Shown in pieces: positions 27,590 to 40,950 of a stretch of 64,000 nucleotides of DNA (position 1 is its first letter; every line of letters begins with the position of its first letter). The translations under genes were made by a program, and so were the position numbers. Source of the stretch: Nemertoderma westbladi. Lineage: Eukaryota > Xenacoelomorpha > Nemertodermatida > Nemertodermatidae. Under the pieces are notes generated by a model. That model ran no database searches and was not told the origin of the DNA. It saw only the letters and a list, made by a program, of their open reading frames with translations. Location: assembly GCA_032718475.1 (NCBI GenBank), contig JAUCBJ010003079.1, positions 1-64,000 of the forward strand, in the 5' to 3' direction.

Positions 27590-29683
27590 CTAGAAAAAAA
27601 TATAGATACATTGGATTGTGTTAATAAACAATGCTTGCAGGTTTGCAAAAAGTAACTCATGCAAACCTCTTACCATGGTAGTTTCACACACAAAATCTTA
27701 CAGCTAAAACTAACTGTGTTGGGACAGTCACAAACAACTTCGGAATATTGTGACAGCCACAATCAATTGTAGTAATTTTGTAACAGCCACAAACAATTGT
27801 CTGAATGTTGTGACAGCCACAAACATTTGTCGCAATGTTGGGACTGCCACAAACAATTGTCCGAATGTTGTGACAGCCACAAACAATTGTCGCAATGTTG
27901 TAACAGTCACAAACAATTGTCGTAATGTTGTGACAGCCACAAACAATTGTCCGAATTTTGTGACAGCCACAAACAATTGTCGTAATGTTGTAACAGCCAA
28001 AAACAATTGTCGCAATATTGTGACAGCCACAAACAATTGTCGCAATATTATGACAGCCACAAAAAATATCGTAATGTTGTGACAGTCACAAACAATTGTC
28101 GCAAGGTTGTGACAGCCACAAACAATTGTCGTAATGTTGTGACAGTCACGAACAATTGTCGCAATATTGTGACAGCCACAAACAATTGTAGGAATATTGT
28201 AACAGCTACAAAAATTGTCGTAATGTTGTGACAGTCACAAAAAATTTCAGAATGTTGTAACAGTTGCATACAAATGCCGGAATGTTGTGACAGCCACAAA
28301 CAAATGTTGTAGTTTTGTGATACGCACAAACAATGGAGGAATTCTACATCAGCCACAAAGAACTGCAGTGTAGCAGTCTGCCGTGCAACCGGGACAGCTA
28401 CAAACAATTGTCGGAATGTTGATACAGCCACAAACAATTGTCGCAGTATTGTGACAGCTACAAACAATTGTCGTAATGTTGTGACAGCCGCGTACAATTG
28501 CCGGAATGTTGTGACAGCCACAAAAAAATTGTCGAAATGTTGTTACAGCCACAACAAATTGTCGCAATGTTGTGACAGCCACAAACAATTATCGCTAGGT
28601 TGTGACAGCCACAAACAATTGTCGTAATGTTGTGACAGCCACAAACAATTGTCGTAATATTGTGACAGCCGCAAACAATGGTCGAAATGTTGTGATAGCC
28701 ACAACAAATTGTCGCAATGTTGTGACAGCCACAAACAATTGTCGCAAGGTTGTGACAGCCACAAACAATTATCGCAAGGTTGTGACAGCCACAAACAATT
28801 GTCGTAATGTTGTGACAGCCACAAACAATTGTCGTAATATTGTGACAGCCGCAAACAATTGTCGGAATATTGTGACAGCAGAAAACAATTTTCGTAACGT
28901 TGTGACAGCCACACACAATTGTCGTAATATTGTAACAGCCGCAAACAATTGTCGGAATGTTGTGACAGCCACAAACAATTGTCGTAATGGTGTGACAGCC
29001 ACAAATAATAGTCGTATTGTTGTGATAGCTACAAACAATTTCCGGAATGTTGTGACAGCCGCAAACAATTGCCGGATTGTTGTGACAGCCGCAAACAATT
29101 GTCGGAATATTGTGACAGCAGAAAACAATTTTCGTAACGTTGTGACAGCCACACACAATTGTCGTAATATTGTAACAGCCGCAAACAATTGTCGGAATGT
29201 TGTGACAGCCACAAACAATTGTCCTAATGTTGCGACAGCCACAAACAATTGTCGTAATATTGTGACAGCCACAAAAAATTTTCGGAATATTGTGACAACC
29301 ACAAACAATTGTCGCAATGTTGTGACAACCACAAACAATTGTAGCAATATTGTGACAGCCACAAACAATTGACGCAATGTAATGACAGCCACAAAGAATT
29401 GTCGTAATATTGTGACAGCTACAAACAATTGTCGTAATATTGTGACAGCCACAATCAATTGTCACAATGTTGTGACAGCCACAAACAATTGTCGTAATAT
29501 TGTGACAGCTACAAACAATTGTCGTAATATTGTGACTGCCACAATCAATTGTCACAATATTGTGACAGCCACAAAAATTGCAGGAATGTTGTAACAGCCA
29601 CAAACAATTGCCGTAATATTAGAATTAATCTTCAAATAAACTTTTAAATTTCTCATCAAAATAATATAAGTGTGTAAATTTAC

Positions 29684-29812
29684 CTCCTTATCAGCGGTGG
29701 GTTCATCGAACAGATCAAGATTGCTTATGCAGATCGGTTGCTTATCAGGAGCAGAAGAGCCACCCAATATCAACGGAATGTTATCCGTTATGTCGTCAAT
29801 TTCTTCGTTAAA
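29684..29812 (-). other. Exon-like module, copy 10
   Basis: 129 bp, open; variant residues GGSSAPDKQPICISNLDLFD then EPTADKE. It carries the first-class spacer end but second-class residues (EPTADKE), so it looks like a recombinant between the two spacer classes. Confidence 0.4.
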
Positions 29813-31510
29813 CTAGAAAAAATATAGATACATTGGATTGTGTTAATAAACAATGCTTGCAGGTTTGCAAAAAGTAACTCTTGCAAACCTCTTACCATGG
29901 TAGTTTCACACACAAAATCTTACAGCTAAAACTAACTGTGTTGGGACACTAACAAAATTTTCCGAATATTGGACAGCCACAATCAATTGTAGTAATTTTG
30001 TAACAGCCACAAACAATTGTCTGAATGTTGTGACAGCCACAAACATTTGTCGCAATGTTGGGACTGCCACAAACAATTGTCCGAATGTTGTGACAGCCAC
30101 AAACAATTGTCGCAATGTTGTAACAGTCACAAACAATTGACGTAATGTTGTGACAGCCACAAACAATTGTCCGAATGTTGTGACAGCCACAAACAATTGT
30201 CGTAATGTTGTGACAGCCAAAAACAATTGTCGCAATATTATGACAACCACAAAAAATATCGTAATGTTGTGACAGTCACAAACAATTGTCGCAAGGTTGT
30301 GACAGCCACAAACAATTGTCGTAATGTTGTGACAGCCACAAACAATCGTCCGAATGTTGTGACAGCCACAAACATTTGTCGCAATGTTGTGACAGCCACA
30401 AACAATTGTCGCAATGTTGTAACAGTCACAAACAATTGTCGTAATGTTGTGACAGCCACAAACAATTGTCCGAATGTTGTGACAGCCACAAACAATTGTC
30501 GTAATGTTGTGACAGCCAAAAACAATTGTCGCAATATTATGACAGCCACAAAAAATATCGTAATGTCGTGACAGTCACAAACAATTGTCGCAAGGTTGTG
30601 ACAGCCACAAACAATTGTCGTAATGTTGTGACAGCCACAAACAATTGTCGCAATGTTGTTACAGCCACAAACTATTGTCGTAATGTTGTGACAGCAACAA
30701 ACAATTGTCGTAATGTTGTGACAGCTACAAACAATTGTCGCAATATTGTGACAGCCACAAACAATTGTACGAATGTTGTGACAGCTACAAACAATTGTCG
30801 TAATGTTGTGAGAACTACAAACAATTTTCGTAATGTTGTGATAGCTACAAACAATTTCCGGAATGTTGTGACAGCTACAAACAATTTTCGTAATGTTGTG
30901 ATAGCTACAAACAATTTTCGTAATGTTGTGATAGCTACAAACAATTGTCGTAATGTTGTGACAGCCACAAACAATTGTCGCAATGTTGTTACAGCCACAA
31001 ACAATTGTCGTAATGTTGTGACAGCAACAAACAATTGTCGTAATGTTGTTACAGCTACAAACAATTGTCGCAATGTTGTGACAGCCACAAACAATTGTAG
31101 TAATTTTGTGACAGCCACAAACAATAGTAGTAATTTTGTGACAGCCACAAACAATTATTGTCGTAATGTTGTGAAAGCAAAAAACAATTATCGCAATCTT
31201 GTGACAGCTACAAACAATTGTAGTAATGTTGTGACAGCCACAAACAATTATTGTCGTAATGTTGTGACAGCCACAAACAATTATTGTCGTAATGTTGTGA
31301 CAGACACAAACAATTATTGTCGTAATGTTGTGACATTCACAAACAATTATTGTCGTAATGTTGTGACAGCCACAAACTAATACCAAAATGTTGTGGCAGC
31401 TGCTAACAATTGCAATAATTTTGTGACTGACATACACAAACAATGCCACAATTAATCATCAACTAAATATTTAAATTTATCATCAAAATAATATAAGTGT
31501 GTAAATTTAC

Positions 31511-31639
31511 CTCCTTATCAGCGGTGGGTTCATCGAACAGATCAAGATTGCTTATGCAGATCGGTTGCTTATCAGGAGCAGAAGAGCCACCCAATATCAA
31601 CGGAATATTATCCGTTATGTCGTCAATTTCTTCGTTAAA
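31511..31639 (-). other. Exon-like module, copy 11
   Basis: 129 bp, open, with the same peptide as copy 10. It lies exactly 1,827 bp from copies 10 and 12. The neighbouring hairpin has one mismatch (GGTTTGTAAA). Confidence 0.4.
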
Positions 31640-33337
31640 CTAGAAAAAATATAGATACATTGGATTGTGTTAATAAACAATGCTTGCAGGTTTGTAAAAA
31701 GTAACTCTTGCAAACCTCTTACCATGGTAGTTTCACACACAAAATCTTACAGCTAAAACTAACTGTGTTGGGACACTAACAAAATTTTACGAATATTGGA
31801 CAGCCACAATCAATTGTAGTAATTTTGTAACAGCCACAAACAATTGTCTGAATGTTGTGACAGCCACAAACATTTGTCGCAATGTTGGGACTGCCACAAA
31901 CAATTGTCCGAATGTTGTGACAGCCACAAACAATTGTCGCAATGTTGTAACAGTCACAAACAATTGACGTAATGTTGTGACAGCCACAAACAATTGTCCG
32001 AATGTTGTGACAGCCACAAACAATTGTCGTAATGTTGTGACAGCCAAAAACAATTGTCGCAATATTATGACAACCACAAAAAATATCGTAATGTTGTGAC
32101 AGTCACAAACAATTGTCGCAAGGTTGTGACAGCCACAAACAATTGTCGTAATGTTGTGACAGCCACAAACAATCGTCCGAATGTTGTGACAGCCACAAAC
32201 ATTTGTCGCAATGTTGTGACAGCCACAAACAATTGTCGCAATGTTGTAACAGTCACAAACAATTGTCGTAATGTTGTGACAGCCACAAACAATTGTCCGA
32301 ATGTTGTGACAGCCACAAACAATTGTCGTAATGTTGTGACAGCCAAAAACAATTGTCGCAATATTATGACAGCCACAAAAAATATCGTAATGTCGTGACA
32401 GTCACAAACAATTGTCGCAAGGTTGTGACAGCCACAAACAATTGTCGTAATGTTGTGACAGCCACAAACAATTATCGCAATGTTGTTACAGCCACAAACA
32501 ATTGTCGTAATGTTGTGACAGCAACAAACAATTGTCGTAATGTTGTGACAGCTACAAACAATTGTCGCAATATTGTGACAGCCACAAACAATTGTACGAA
32601 TGTTGTGACAGCTACAAACAATTGTCGTAATGTTGTGACAACTACAAACAATTTTCGTAATGTTGTGATAGCTACCAACAATTTCCGGAATGTTGTGACA
32701 GCTACAAACAATTTTCGTAATGTTGTGATAGCTACAAACAATTTTCGTAATGTTGTGATAGCTACAAACAATTGTCGTAATGTTGTGACAGCCACAAACA
32801 ATTGTCGCAATGTTGTTACAGCCACAAACAATTGTCGTAATGTTGTGACAGCAACAAACAATTGTCGTAATGTTGTTACAGCTACAAACAATTGTCGCAA
32901 TGTTGTGACAGCCACAAACAATTGTAGTAATTTTGTGACAGCCACAAACAATAGTAGTAATTTTGTGACAGCCACAAACAATTATTGTCGTAATGTTGTG
33001 AAAGCAAAAAACAATTATCGCAATCTTGTGACAGCTACAAACAATTGTAGTAATGTTGTGACAGCCACAAACAATTATTGTCGTAATGTTGTGACAGCCA
33101 CAAACAATTATTGTCGTAATGTTGTGACAGACACAAACAATTATTGTCGTAATGTTGTGACATTCACAAACAATTATTGTCGTAATGTTGTGACAGCCAC
33201 AAACTAATACCAAAATGTTGTGGCAGCTGCTAACAATTGCAATAATTTTGTGACTGACATACACAAACAATGCCACAATTAATCATCAACTAAATATTTA
33301 AATTTATCATCAAAATAATATAAGTATGTAAATTTAC

Positions 33338-33466
33338 CTCCTTATCAGCGGTGGGTTCATCGAGCAGATCAAGATCGCTTGTGCAGATCAGTTGCTTATC
33401 AGGAGCAGCAGAGCCAACCAATATCAACGGAATATTAACCGTTATGTCGTCAATTTCTTCGTTAAA
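33338..33466 (-). other. Exon-like module, copy 12
   Basis: 129 bp, open. Two private non-synonymous changes are visible: D10V (AACCG on plus) and G17V (GCCAACC on plus). The C-terminal part is KQLICTSDLDLLDEPTADKE. Confidence 0.4.
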
Positions 33467-35380
33467 CTAGAAAAAATATAGATACATTGGATTGTGTTAA
33501 TAAACAATGCTTGCAGGTTTGCAAAAAGTAACTCATGCAAACCTCTTACCATGGTAGTTTCACACACAAAATCTTACAGCTAAAACTAACTGTGTTGGGA
33601 CAGTCACAAACAACTTCGGAATATTGTGACAGCCACAATCAATTGTAGTAATTTTGTAACAGCCACAAACAATTGTCTGAATGTTGTGACAGCCACAAAC
33701 ATTTGTCGCAATGTTGGGACTGCCACAAACAATTGTCCGAATGTTGTGACAGCCACAAACAATTGTCGCAATGTTGTAACAGTCACAAACAATTGTCGTA
33801 ATGTTGTGACAGCCACAAACAATTGTCCGAATTTTGTGACAGCCACAAACAATTGTCGTAATGTTGTAACAGCCAAAAACAATTGTCGCAATATTGTGAC
33901 AGCCACAAACAATTGTCGCAATATTATGACAGCCACAAAAAATATCGTAATGTTGTGACAGTCACAAACAATTGTCGCAAGGTTGTGACAGCCACAAACA
34001 ATTGTCGTAATGTTGTGAAAGCCACAAACAATTGTCGCAATGTTGTTACAGCCACAAACAATTGTCGTAATGTTGTGACAGCAACAAACAATTGTCGTAA
34101 TGTTGTGACAGCTACAAACAATTGCCGCAATGTTGTGACAGCCACAAACAATTGTCCGAATGTTGTGACAGCCACAAACAATTGTCGAAATGTTGTAACA
34201 GTCACAAACAATTGTCGTAATGTTGTGACAGCCACAAACAATTGTCCGAATGTTGTGACAGCCACAAACAATTGTCGTAATGTTGTGACAGCCAAAAACA
34301 ATTGTCGCAATATTGTGACAGCCACAAACAATTGTCGCAATATTATGACAGCCACAAAAAATATCGTAATGTTGTGACAGTCACAAACAATTGTCGCAAG
34401 GTTGTGATAGCCACAAACAATTGTCGTAATGTTGTGACAGCAACAAACAATTGTCGCAATGTTGTTACAGCTACAAACAATTGTCGTAATGGTGTGACAG
34501 CAACAAACAATTGTCGAAATGTTGTGACAGCTACAAACAATTGTCGCAATGTTGTGACAGCCACAAACAATTGTCGTAATGTTGTGACAGCCACAAACAA
34601 TTGTACGAATGTTGCGACAGCTACAAACAATTGTCGTAATGTTGTGACAGCCTCAAACAATCGATCGTACAAATGTTGTGACAGCAACAAACAATTGTAT
34701 GAATGTTGTGACAGCTACAAACAATTGTCGTAATGTAGTGACAACTACAAACAATTGTCGCAATGTTGTGACAGCCACAAACAATTGTAGTAATTTTGTG
34801 ACAGCCACAAACAATTGTAGTAATTTTGTGACAGCCACAAACAATTATTGTCGTAATGTTGTGAAAGCAAAAAACAATTATCGCAATCTTGTGACAGCTA
34901 CAAACAATTGTAGTAATCTTGTGACAGCCACAAACAATTGTCGTAATGTAGTGACAACTACAAACAATTGTCGCAATGTTGTGACAGCCACAAACAATTG
35001 TAGTAATTTTGTGACAGCCACAAACAATTGTAGTAATTTTGTGACAGCCACAAACAATTATTGTCGTAATGTTGTGAAAGCAAAAAACAATTATCGCAAT
35101 CTTGTGACAGCTACAAACAATTGTAGAAATGTTGTGACAGCCACAAACAATTATTGTCGTAATGTTGTGACAGCCACAAATAATTATTGTCGTAATGTTG
35201 TGACAGTCACAAACAATTATTGTCGTAATGTTGTGACAGCCACAAACTAATACCAAAATGTTGTGGCAGCTGCTAACAATTGCAATAATTTTGTGACTGA
35301 CATACACAAACAATGCCACAATTAATCATCAACTAAATATTTAAATTTATCATCAAAATAATATAAGTGTGTAAATTTAC

Positions 35381-35509
35381 CTCCTTATCAGCGGTGGGTT
35401 CATCGAGCAGATCAAGATCGCTTGTGCAGATCGGTTGCTTATCAGGAGCAGCAGAGCCTCCCAATATCAACGGAATATTATCCGTTATGTCGTCACTTTC
35501 TTCGTTAAA
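35381..35509 (-). other. Exon-like module, copy 13
   Basis: 129 bp, open; private change I5S (GTCACTTTC on plus). The C-terminal part is KQPICTSDLDLLDEPTADKE. Confidence 0.4.
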
Positions 35510-37661
35510 CTAGAAAAAATATAGATACATTGGATTGTGTTAATAAACAATGCTTGCAGGTTTGCAAAAATTAACTCTTGCAAACCTCTTACCATGGTAG
35601 TTTAACACACAAAATCTTACAGCTAAAACTAACTGTGTTGGGACAGTCACAAACAACTTCGGAATATTGTGACAGCCACAATCAATTGTAGTAATTTTGT
35701 AACAGCCACAAACAATTGTCTGAATGTTGTGACAGCCACAAACATTTGTCGCAATGTTGGGACTGCCACAAACAATTGTCCGAATGTTGTGACAGCCACA
35801 AACAATTGTCGCAATGTTGTGACAGCCACAAACAATTGTCGTAATGTTGTGACAGCCAAAAACAATTGTCCGAATGTTGTGACAGCCACAAACAATTGTC
35901 GTAATGTTGTGACAGCCAAAAACAATTGTCGCAATATTGTGACAGCCACAAACAATTGTCGCAATATTATGACATCCACAAAAAATATCGTAATGTTGTG
36001 ACAGTCACAAACAATTGTCGCAAGGTTGTGACAGCCACAAACAATTGTCGTAATGTTGTGACAGCCACAAACAATTGTCGCAATGTTGTTACAGCCACAA
36101 ACAATTGTCGTAATGTTGTGACAGCAACAAACAATTGTCGTAATATTGTGACAGCTACAAACAATGTCGCAATGTTGTGACAGCCACAAACAATTGTCTG
36201 TCCGAATGTTGTGACAGCCACAAACAATTGTCACAATGTTGTAACAGTCACAAACAATTGTCGCAATGTTGTAACAGTCACAAACAATTGTCGTAATGTT
36301 GTGACAGCCACAAACAATTGTCCGAATGTTGTGACAGCCACAAACAATTGTCGTAATGTTGTGACAGCCAAAAACAATTGTCGCAATATTATGACAGCCA
36401 CAAAAAATATCGTAATGTTGTGACAGTCACAAACAATTGTCGCAAGGTTGTGACAGCCACAAACAATTGTCGTAATGTTGTGACAGCCACAAACAATCGT
36501 CCGAATGTTGTGACAGCCACAAACATTTGTCGCAATGTTGTGACAGCCACAAACAATTGTCGCAATGTTGTAACAGTCACAAACAATTGTCGTAATGTTG
36601 TGACAGCCACAAACAATTGTCCGAATGTTGTGACAGCCACAAACAATTGTCGTAATGTTGTGACAGCCAAAAACAATTGTCGCAATATTATGACAGCCAC
36701 AAAAAATATCGTAATGTCGTGACAGTCACAAACAATTGTCGCAAGGTTGTGACAGCCACAAACAATTGTCGTAATGTTGTGACAGCCACAAACAATTGTC
36801 GCAATGTTGTTACAGCCACAAACAATTGTCGTAATGTTGTGACAGCAACAAACAATTGTCGTAATGTTGTGACAGTTACAAACAATTGTCGCAATATTGT
36901 GACAGCCACAAACAATTGTACGAATGTTGTGACAGCTACAAACAATTGTCGTAATGTTGTGACAACTACAAACAATTTTCGTAATGTTGTGATAGCTACA
37001 AACAATTTCCGGAATGTTGTGACAGCTACAAACAATTTTCGTAATGTTGTGATAGCTACAAACAATTTTCGTAATGTTGTGATAGCTACAAACAATTGTC
37101 GTAATGTTGTGACAGCCACAAACAATTGTCGCAATGTTGTTACAGCCACAAACAATTGTCGTAATGTTGTGATAGCAACAAACAATTGTCGTAATGTTGT
37201 TACAGCTATAAACAATTGTCGCAATGTTGTGACAGCCACAAACAATTGTAGTAATTTTGTGACAGCCACAAACAATAGTAGTAATTTTGTGACAGCCACA
37301 AACAATTATTGTCGTAATGTTGTGAAAGCAAAAAACAATTATCGCAATCTTGTGACAGCTACAAACAATTGTAGTAATGTTGTGACAGCCACAAACAATT
37401 ATTGTCGTAATGTTGTGACAGCCACAAACAATTATTGTCGTAATGTTGTGACAGACACAAACAATTATTGTCGTAATGTTGTGACAGTCACAAACAATTA
37501 TTGTCGTAATGTTGTGACAGCCACAAACTAATACCAAAATGTTGTGGCAGCTGCTAACAATTGCAATAATTTTGTGACTGACATACACAAACAATGCCAC
37601 AATTAATCATCAACTAAATATTTAAATTTATCATCAAAATAATATAAGTATGTAAATTTAC

Positions 37662-37790
37662 CTCCTTATCAGCGGTGGGTTCATCGAGCAGATCAAGATC
37701 GCTTGTGCAGATCAGTTGCTTATCAGGAGCAGCAGAGCCACCCAATATCAACGGAATATTATCCGTTATGTCGTCAATTTCTTCGTTAAA
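37662..37790 (-). other. Exon-like module, copy 14
   Basis: 129 bp, open, with C-terminal residues KQLICTSDLDLLDEPTADKE and intact borders. The satellite block that follows it (block 15) ends the superarray. Confidence 0.4.
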
Positions 37791-39430
37791 CTAGAAAAAA
37801 TATAGATACATTGGATTGTGTTAATAAACAATGCTTGCAGGTTTGCAAAAATTAACTCTTGCAAACCTCTTACCATGGTAGTTTCACACACAAAATCTTA
37901 CAGCTAAAACTAACTGTGTTGGGACAGTCACAAACAACTTCGGAATATTGTGACAGCCACAATCAATTGTAGTAATTTTGTAACAGCCACAAACAATTGT
38001 CTGAATGTTGTGACAGCCACAAACATTTGTCGCAATGTTGTAACAGCCACAAACAATTGTCCGAATGTTGTGACAGCCACAAACAATTGTCGCAATGTTG
38101 TGACAGCCACAAACAATTGTCGCAATATTATGACGAGCCACAAAAAATATCGTAATGTTGTGACAGTCACAAACAATTGTCGTAATGTTGTGACAGCCAC
38201 AAACAATTGTCGCAATGTTGTTACAGCCACAAACAATTGTCGTAATGTTGTGACAGCATCAAACAATTGTCGTAATGTTGTGACAGCTACAAACAATTGT
38301 CCGAATGTTGTGACAGCCACAAACAATTGTCGTAATGTTGTGAAAGCCACAAACAATTGTCGCAATGTTGTTACAGCCACAAACAATTGTCGTAATATTA
38401 TGACGAGCCACAAAAAATATCGTAATGTTGTGACAGTCACAAACAATTGTCGTAATGTTGTGACAGCCACAAACAATTGTCGCAATGTTGTTACAGCCAC
38501 AAACAATTGTCGTAATGTTGTGACAGCAACAAACAATTGTCGTAATGTTGTGACAGCTACAAACAATTGTCGCAATGTTGTGACAGCCACAAACAATTGT
38601 ACGAATGTTGTGACAGCTACAAACAATTGTCGTAATGTTGTGACAGCTACAAACAATTGTCGTAATATTGTGACAGATACAAACAATTGTCGTAATGTTG
38701 TGACAGCCACAAACAATCGTACAAATGTTGTGACAGCAACAAACAATTGTATGAATGTTGTGACAGCTACAAACAATTGTCGTAATGTAGTGACAACTAC
38801 AAACAATTGTCGTAATGTTGTGACAGCCACAAACAATTGTAGTAATTTTGTGACAGCCACAAACAATTGTCCGAATGTTGTGACAGCTACAAACAATTGT
38901 CGTAATGTAGTGACAACTACAAACAATTGTCGTAATGTTGTGACAGCCACAAACAATTGTAGTAATTTTGTGACAGCCACAAACAATTGTCCGAATGTTG
39001 TGATAGCTACAAACAATTGTCGTAATGTTGTGACAGCTACAAACAATTGTCGTAATTTTGTGACAGCCACAAACAATTGTCGTAATGTTGTGACAGCAAC
39101 AAACAATTATTGTCGTAATGTTGTGAAAGCAAAAAACAATTATCGCAATCTTGTGACAGCTACAAACAATTGTAGTAATGTTGTGACAGCCACAAACAAT
39201 TATTGTCGTAATGTTGTGACAGCCACAAACAATTATTGTCGTAATGTTGTGACAGTCACAAACAATTATTGGCGTAATGTTGTGACATCCACAAACTAAT
39301 ACCAAAATGTTGTGGCAGCTGCTAACTATTGCAATAATTTTGTGACTGACATACACAAACAAATGTCACAATTAATCATCAACTAAATATTTAAATTTAT
39401 CATCAAAATAATATAAGTGTGTAAATTTAC

Positions 39431-39561
39431 CTCCTTATCAGCGGTGAGGTCATCGAGCAGATCAAGATCGCTTGTTCAAGAACGCAGATCGGTTGCTTAT
39501 CAGGAGCAGCAGAGCCACCCAATTGAATATTATCCGTTATGTTGTCAATTTCTTCGTTAAA
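39431..39561 (-). pseudogene. Exon-like module, copy 15 (degenerate, terminal)
   Basis: The last copy has an 8-bp insertion (CTTGTTCAAGAACG region) and a 6-bp deletion (AATTGAATATT), which leave the frame shifted. Its intron-like segment and CTAG acceptor are gone: GTTAAACT is joined directly to CTTGCAACCCTCTTACC. The join lies at an AACT shared by the two sides, as expected for a microhomology deletion. It marks the right edge of the satellite domain. Confidence 0.6.
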
Positions 39562-39600
39562 CTCTTGCAACCCTCTTACCATTAGGTAAGATCTTACCAA

Positions 39601-40530
39601 ATTAATTACAATAATTCAGAGTGAACAATAAATCCGTCTACAACTGCAACTTTACTATGTATGTGAGAGATATATTTCCAGCCTGCTTCCAATCGGAATG
39701 GCAGTACAATATTCTAGAATGCATATTAAGCATAGAATATATGCAAAGCATAGCCAGCTGGCTTTGGAGGACCTGGTATTATTCACATGGGCGCTTATTG
39801 GCATTCGGAGCTCTGTATGCAACCTTTATGTATGTGCATTAAGTCAATATAATATCATGTGAAGAAAACCTTTGTATTACTAAATTGAAACTAGGCTTAT
39901 GGACTTTCTGTGGAAAACAACTATCAAAGTGTTTTGATCCGTTCTTGTGATATTTAGCATCGAAATTTTACGAATAAAGATAGAATGGTCTTTATTCCTA
40001 CATATGTACATGTATGGAAGGAAGGTGAAACAAAGGCAACATAATATTTTCATAAAAATAGCGGATATTTACGGGCGGTGAAATAGGCAGTTTTTTTAGA
40101 ACGAAATTTCTTAGGGATGGATGATAAGGGATAAAATATTATTTGTTTTAAAAGGTATTGTAATAAACGGTTCATATTTTTATATTACAGGATCAAGCAA
40201 CAATATCAAGCAATAAAGTAATTTAGTAAAAGTAGCCAATTTTATTTTATAAAAAGAATAAAATGGCGTATTGCTAACAATGCAAAGTAAGACTACATTC
40301 TTTCACGTCTCGAGAATGTTGAAAGAAATTTATGCTTTTCTTGTTTAAAGTTCCCTAATACCTAAAAATAATGTCTATTACCAAATATTTGAGGACATAT
40401 GTATATGGAAAGTTGTGAGATATAAGATTTAAATGCATTTCATTTATTAAGTTCATTGCCAAGTCAGTACTTTACAAAAGTGTTTAAAAATTTCATATTT
40501 GAGATAGAGAAGCATTTCGCCTTGTTTTGA
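39601..40530. other. Unique AT-rich spacer, no gene recognised
   Basis: A 73-codon open frame on the plus strand (39621-39842) has no recognisable domain and no splice or promoter context, so I do not call it a gene. The words ATGTGAAGAAAACCTTTGTATT near 39855 also occur in duplicated flank copy 1 near 736, which suggests an old related fragment. The rest is AT-rich without repeats that I can detect. Confidence 0.5.
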
Positions 40531-40950
40531 CCATTTTAGGTTTATATAATATACTCCAAGCCATACTTACAAGTCTTCCTCATCTTACATACCTTGTGCG
40601 GTATTTCTGTTTTTTTACTTTATTTCCCTGATGATGCCCCTAGTGGGAGAAATTAATTGGATTGTATAATAAAACAGATAGAGTCGGGCGTAAAGAAACT
40701 CCTTTATTTCTCAGTCAGTGCACGAAATGCATTGTCGCGCCCTGAAGTCGGCTTGCCGTTTGATTAATAACTTTAATATGATAGATGTCTGGCTATGAGT
40801 AAAATGCAATGACTTCACATATATATGTCTTAAGTCAAATGTGAATGAGCTACAAGTACGTTAAAGCACCAATATTAACATTATGTGAAGAAAACCTTTG
40901 ATGCCTAAAATGATCTATGGCTATGAGTAAAGGGTAACAGTATAACATAA
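40531..40950 (+). repeat. Duplicated flank, copy 2
   Basis: Nearly identical to 384-865, with the same order of landmarks: CCATTTTAGG start, hammerhead-like CTGATGA at 40628, AATAAAAC, and the transition into the 37-bp array at GGGCTATCG. It lacks the 62 bp found at 754-815 of copy 1. One visible difference is CATACTTACAAG against CATACTCACAAG. Confidence 0.9.

Larger units (their letters stand above)
1346..39366. repeat. 30-bp satellite superarray, 15 blocks with regular spacers
   Basis: The basic unit is 30 bp: TTGTGACAGCCACAA followed by ACAATTGTCGTAAT with single-base variants, mostly at the last six positions. Blocks run approximately 1346-3122, 3465-5880, 6226-8641, 8986-10040, 10383-15358, 15702-18046, 18388-23166, 23509-25568, 25913-27402, 27723-29618, 29963-31452, 31791-33279, 33600-35322, 35641-37603 and 37921-39366. 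Because 30 is divisible by three and the consensus lacks stops in several frames, long repetitive reading frames occur on both strands (decapeptide VTATNNCRNV on plus; CGCHNITTIV on minus); I regard them as non-coding. Some units have an extra ATT (ANNYCRNVV type, for example 27100-27310). Each unit has two dyads: TTGTG/CACAA around a 5-nt loop, and the 8-bp palindrome ACAATTGT. Multi-kilobase segments are copied within the array. Confidence 0.98.

Noticed and set aside
1588-39362. Dozens of repetitive frames on both strands (VTATNNCRNV, CGCHNITTIV, FVAVTTLRQL)
   Set aside because: Both strands of the same 30-bp satellite are open at once, which is expected from a unit length divisible by three and a stop-free consensus. 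The cysteine/histidine spacing that looks finger-like is only the unit period.
1346-39366. CRISPR-like array
   Set aside because: Repeats are directly adjacent with no unique spacers of constant length, and the context is eukaryotic.
39621-39842. 73-codon plus-strand frame starting MNNKSVYNCNF
   Set aside because: No recognisable domain, no repeat elsewhere in frame, AT-rich surroundings; frames of this length are expected by chance.
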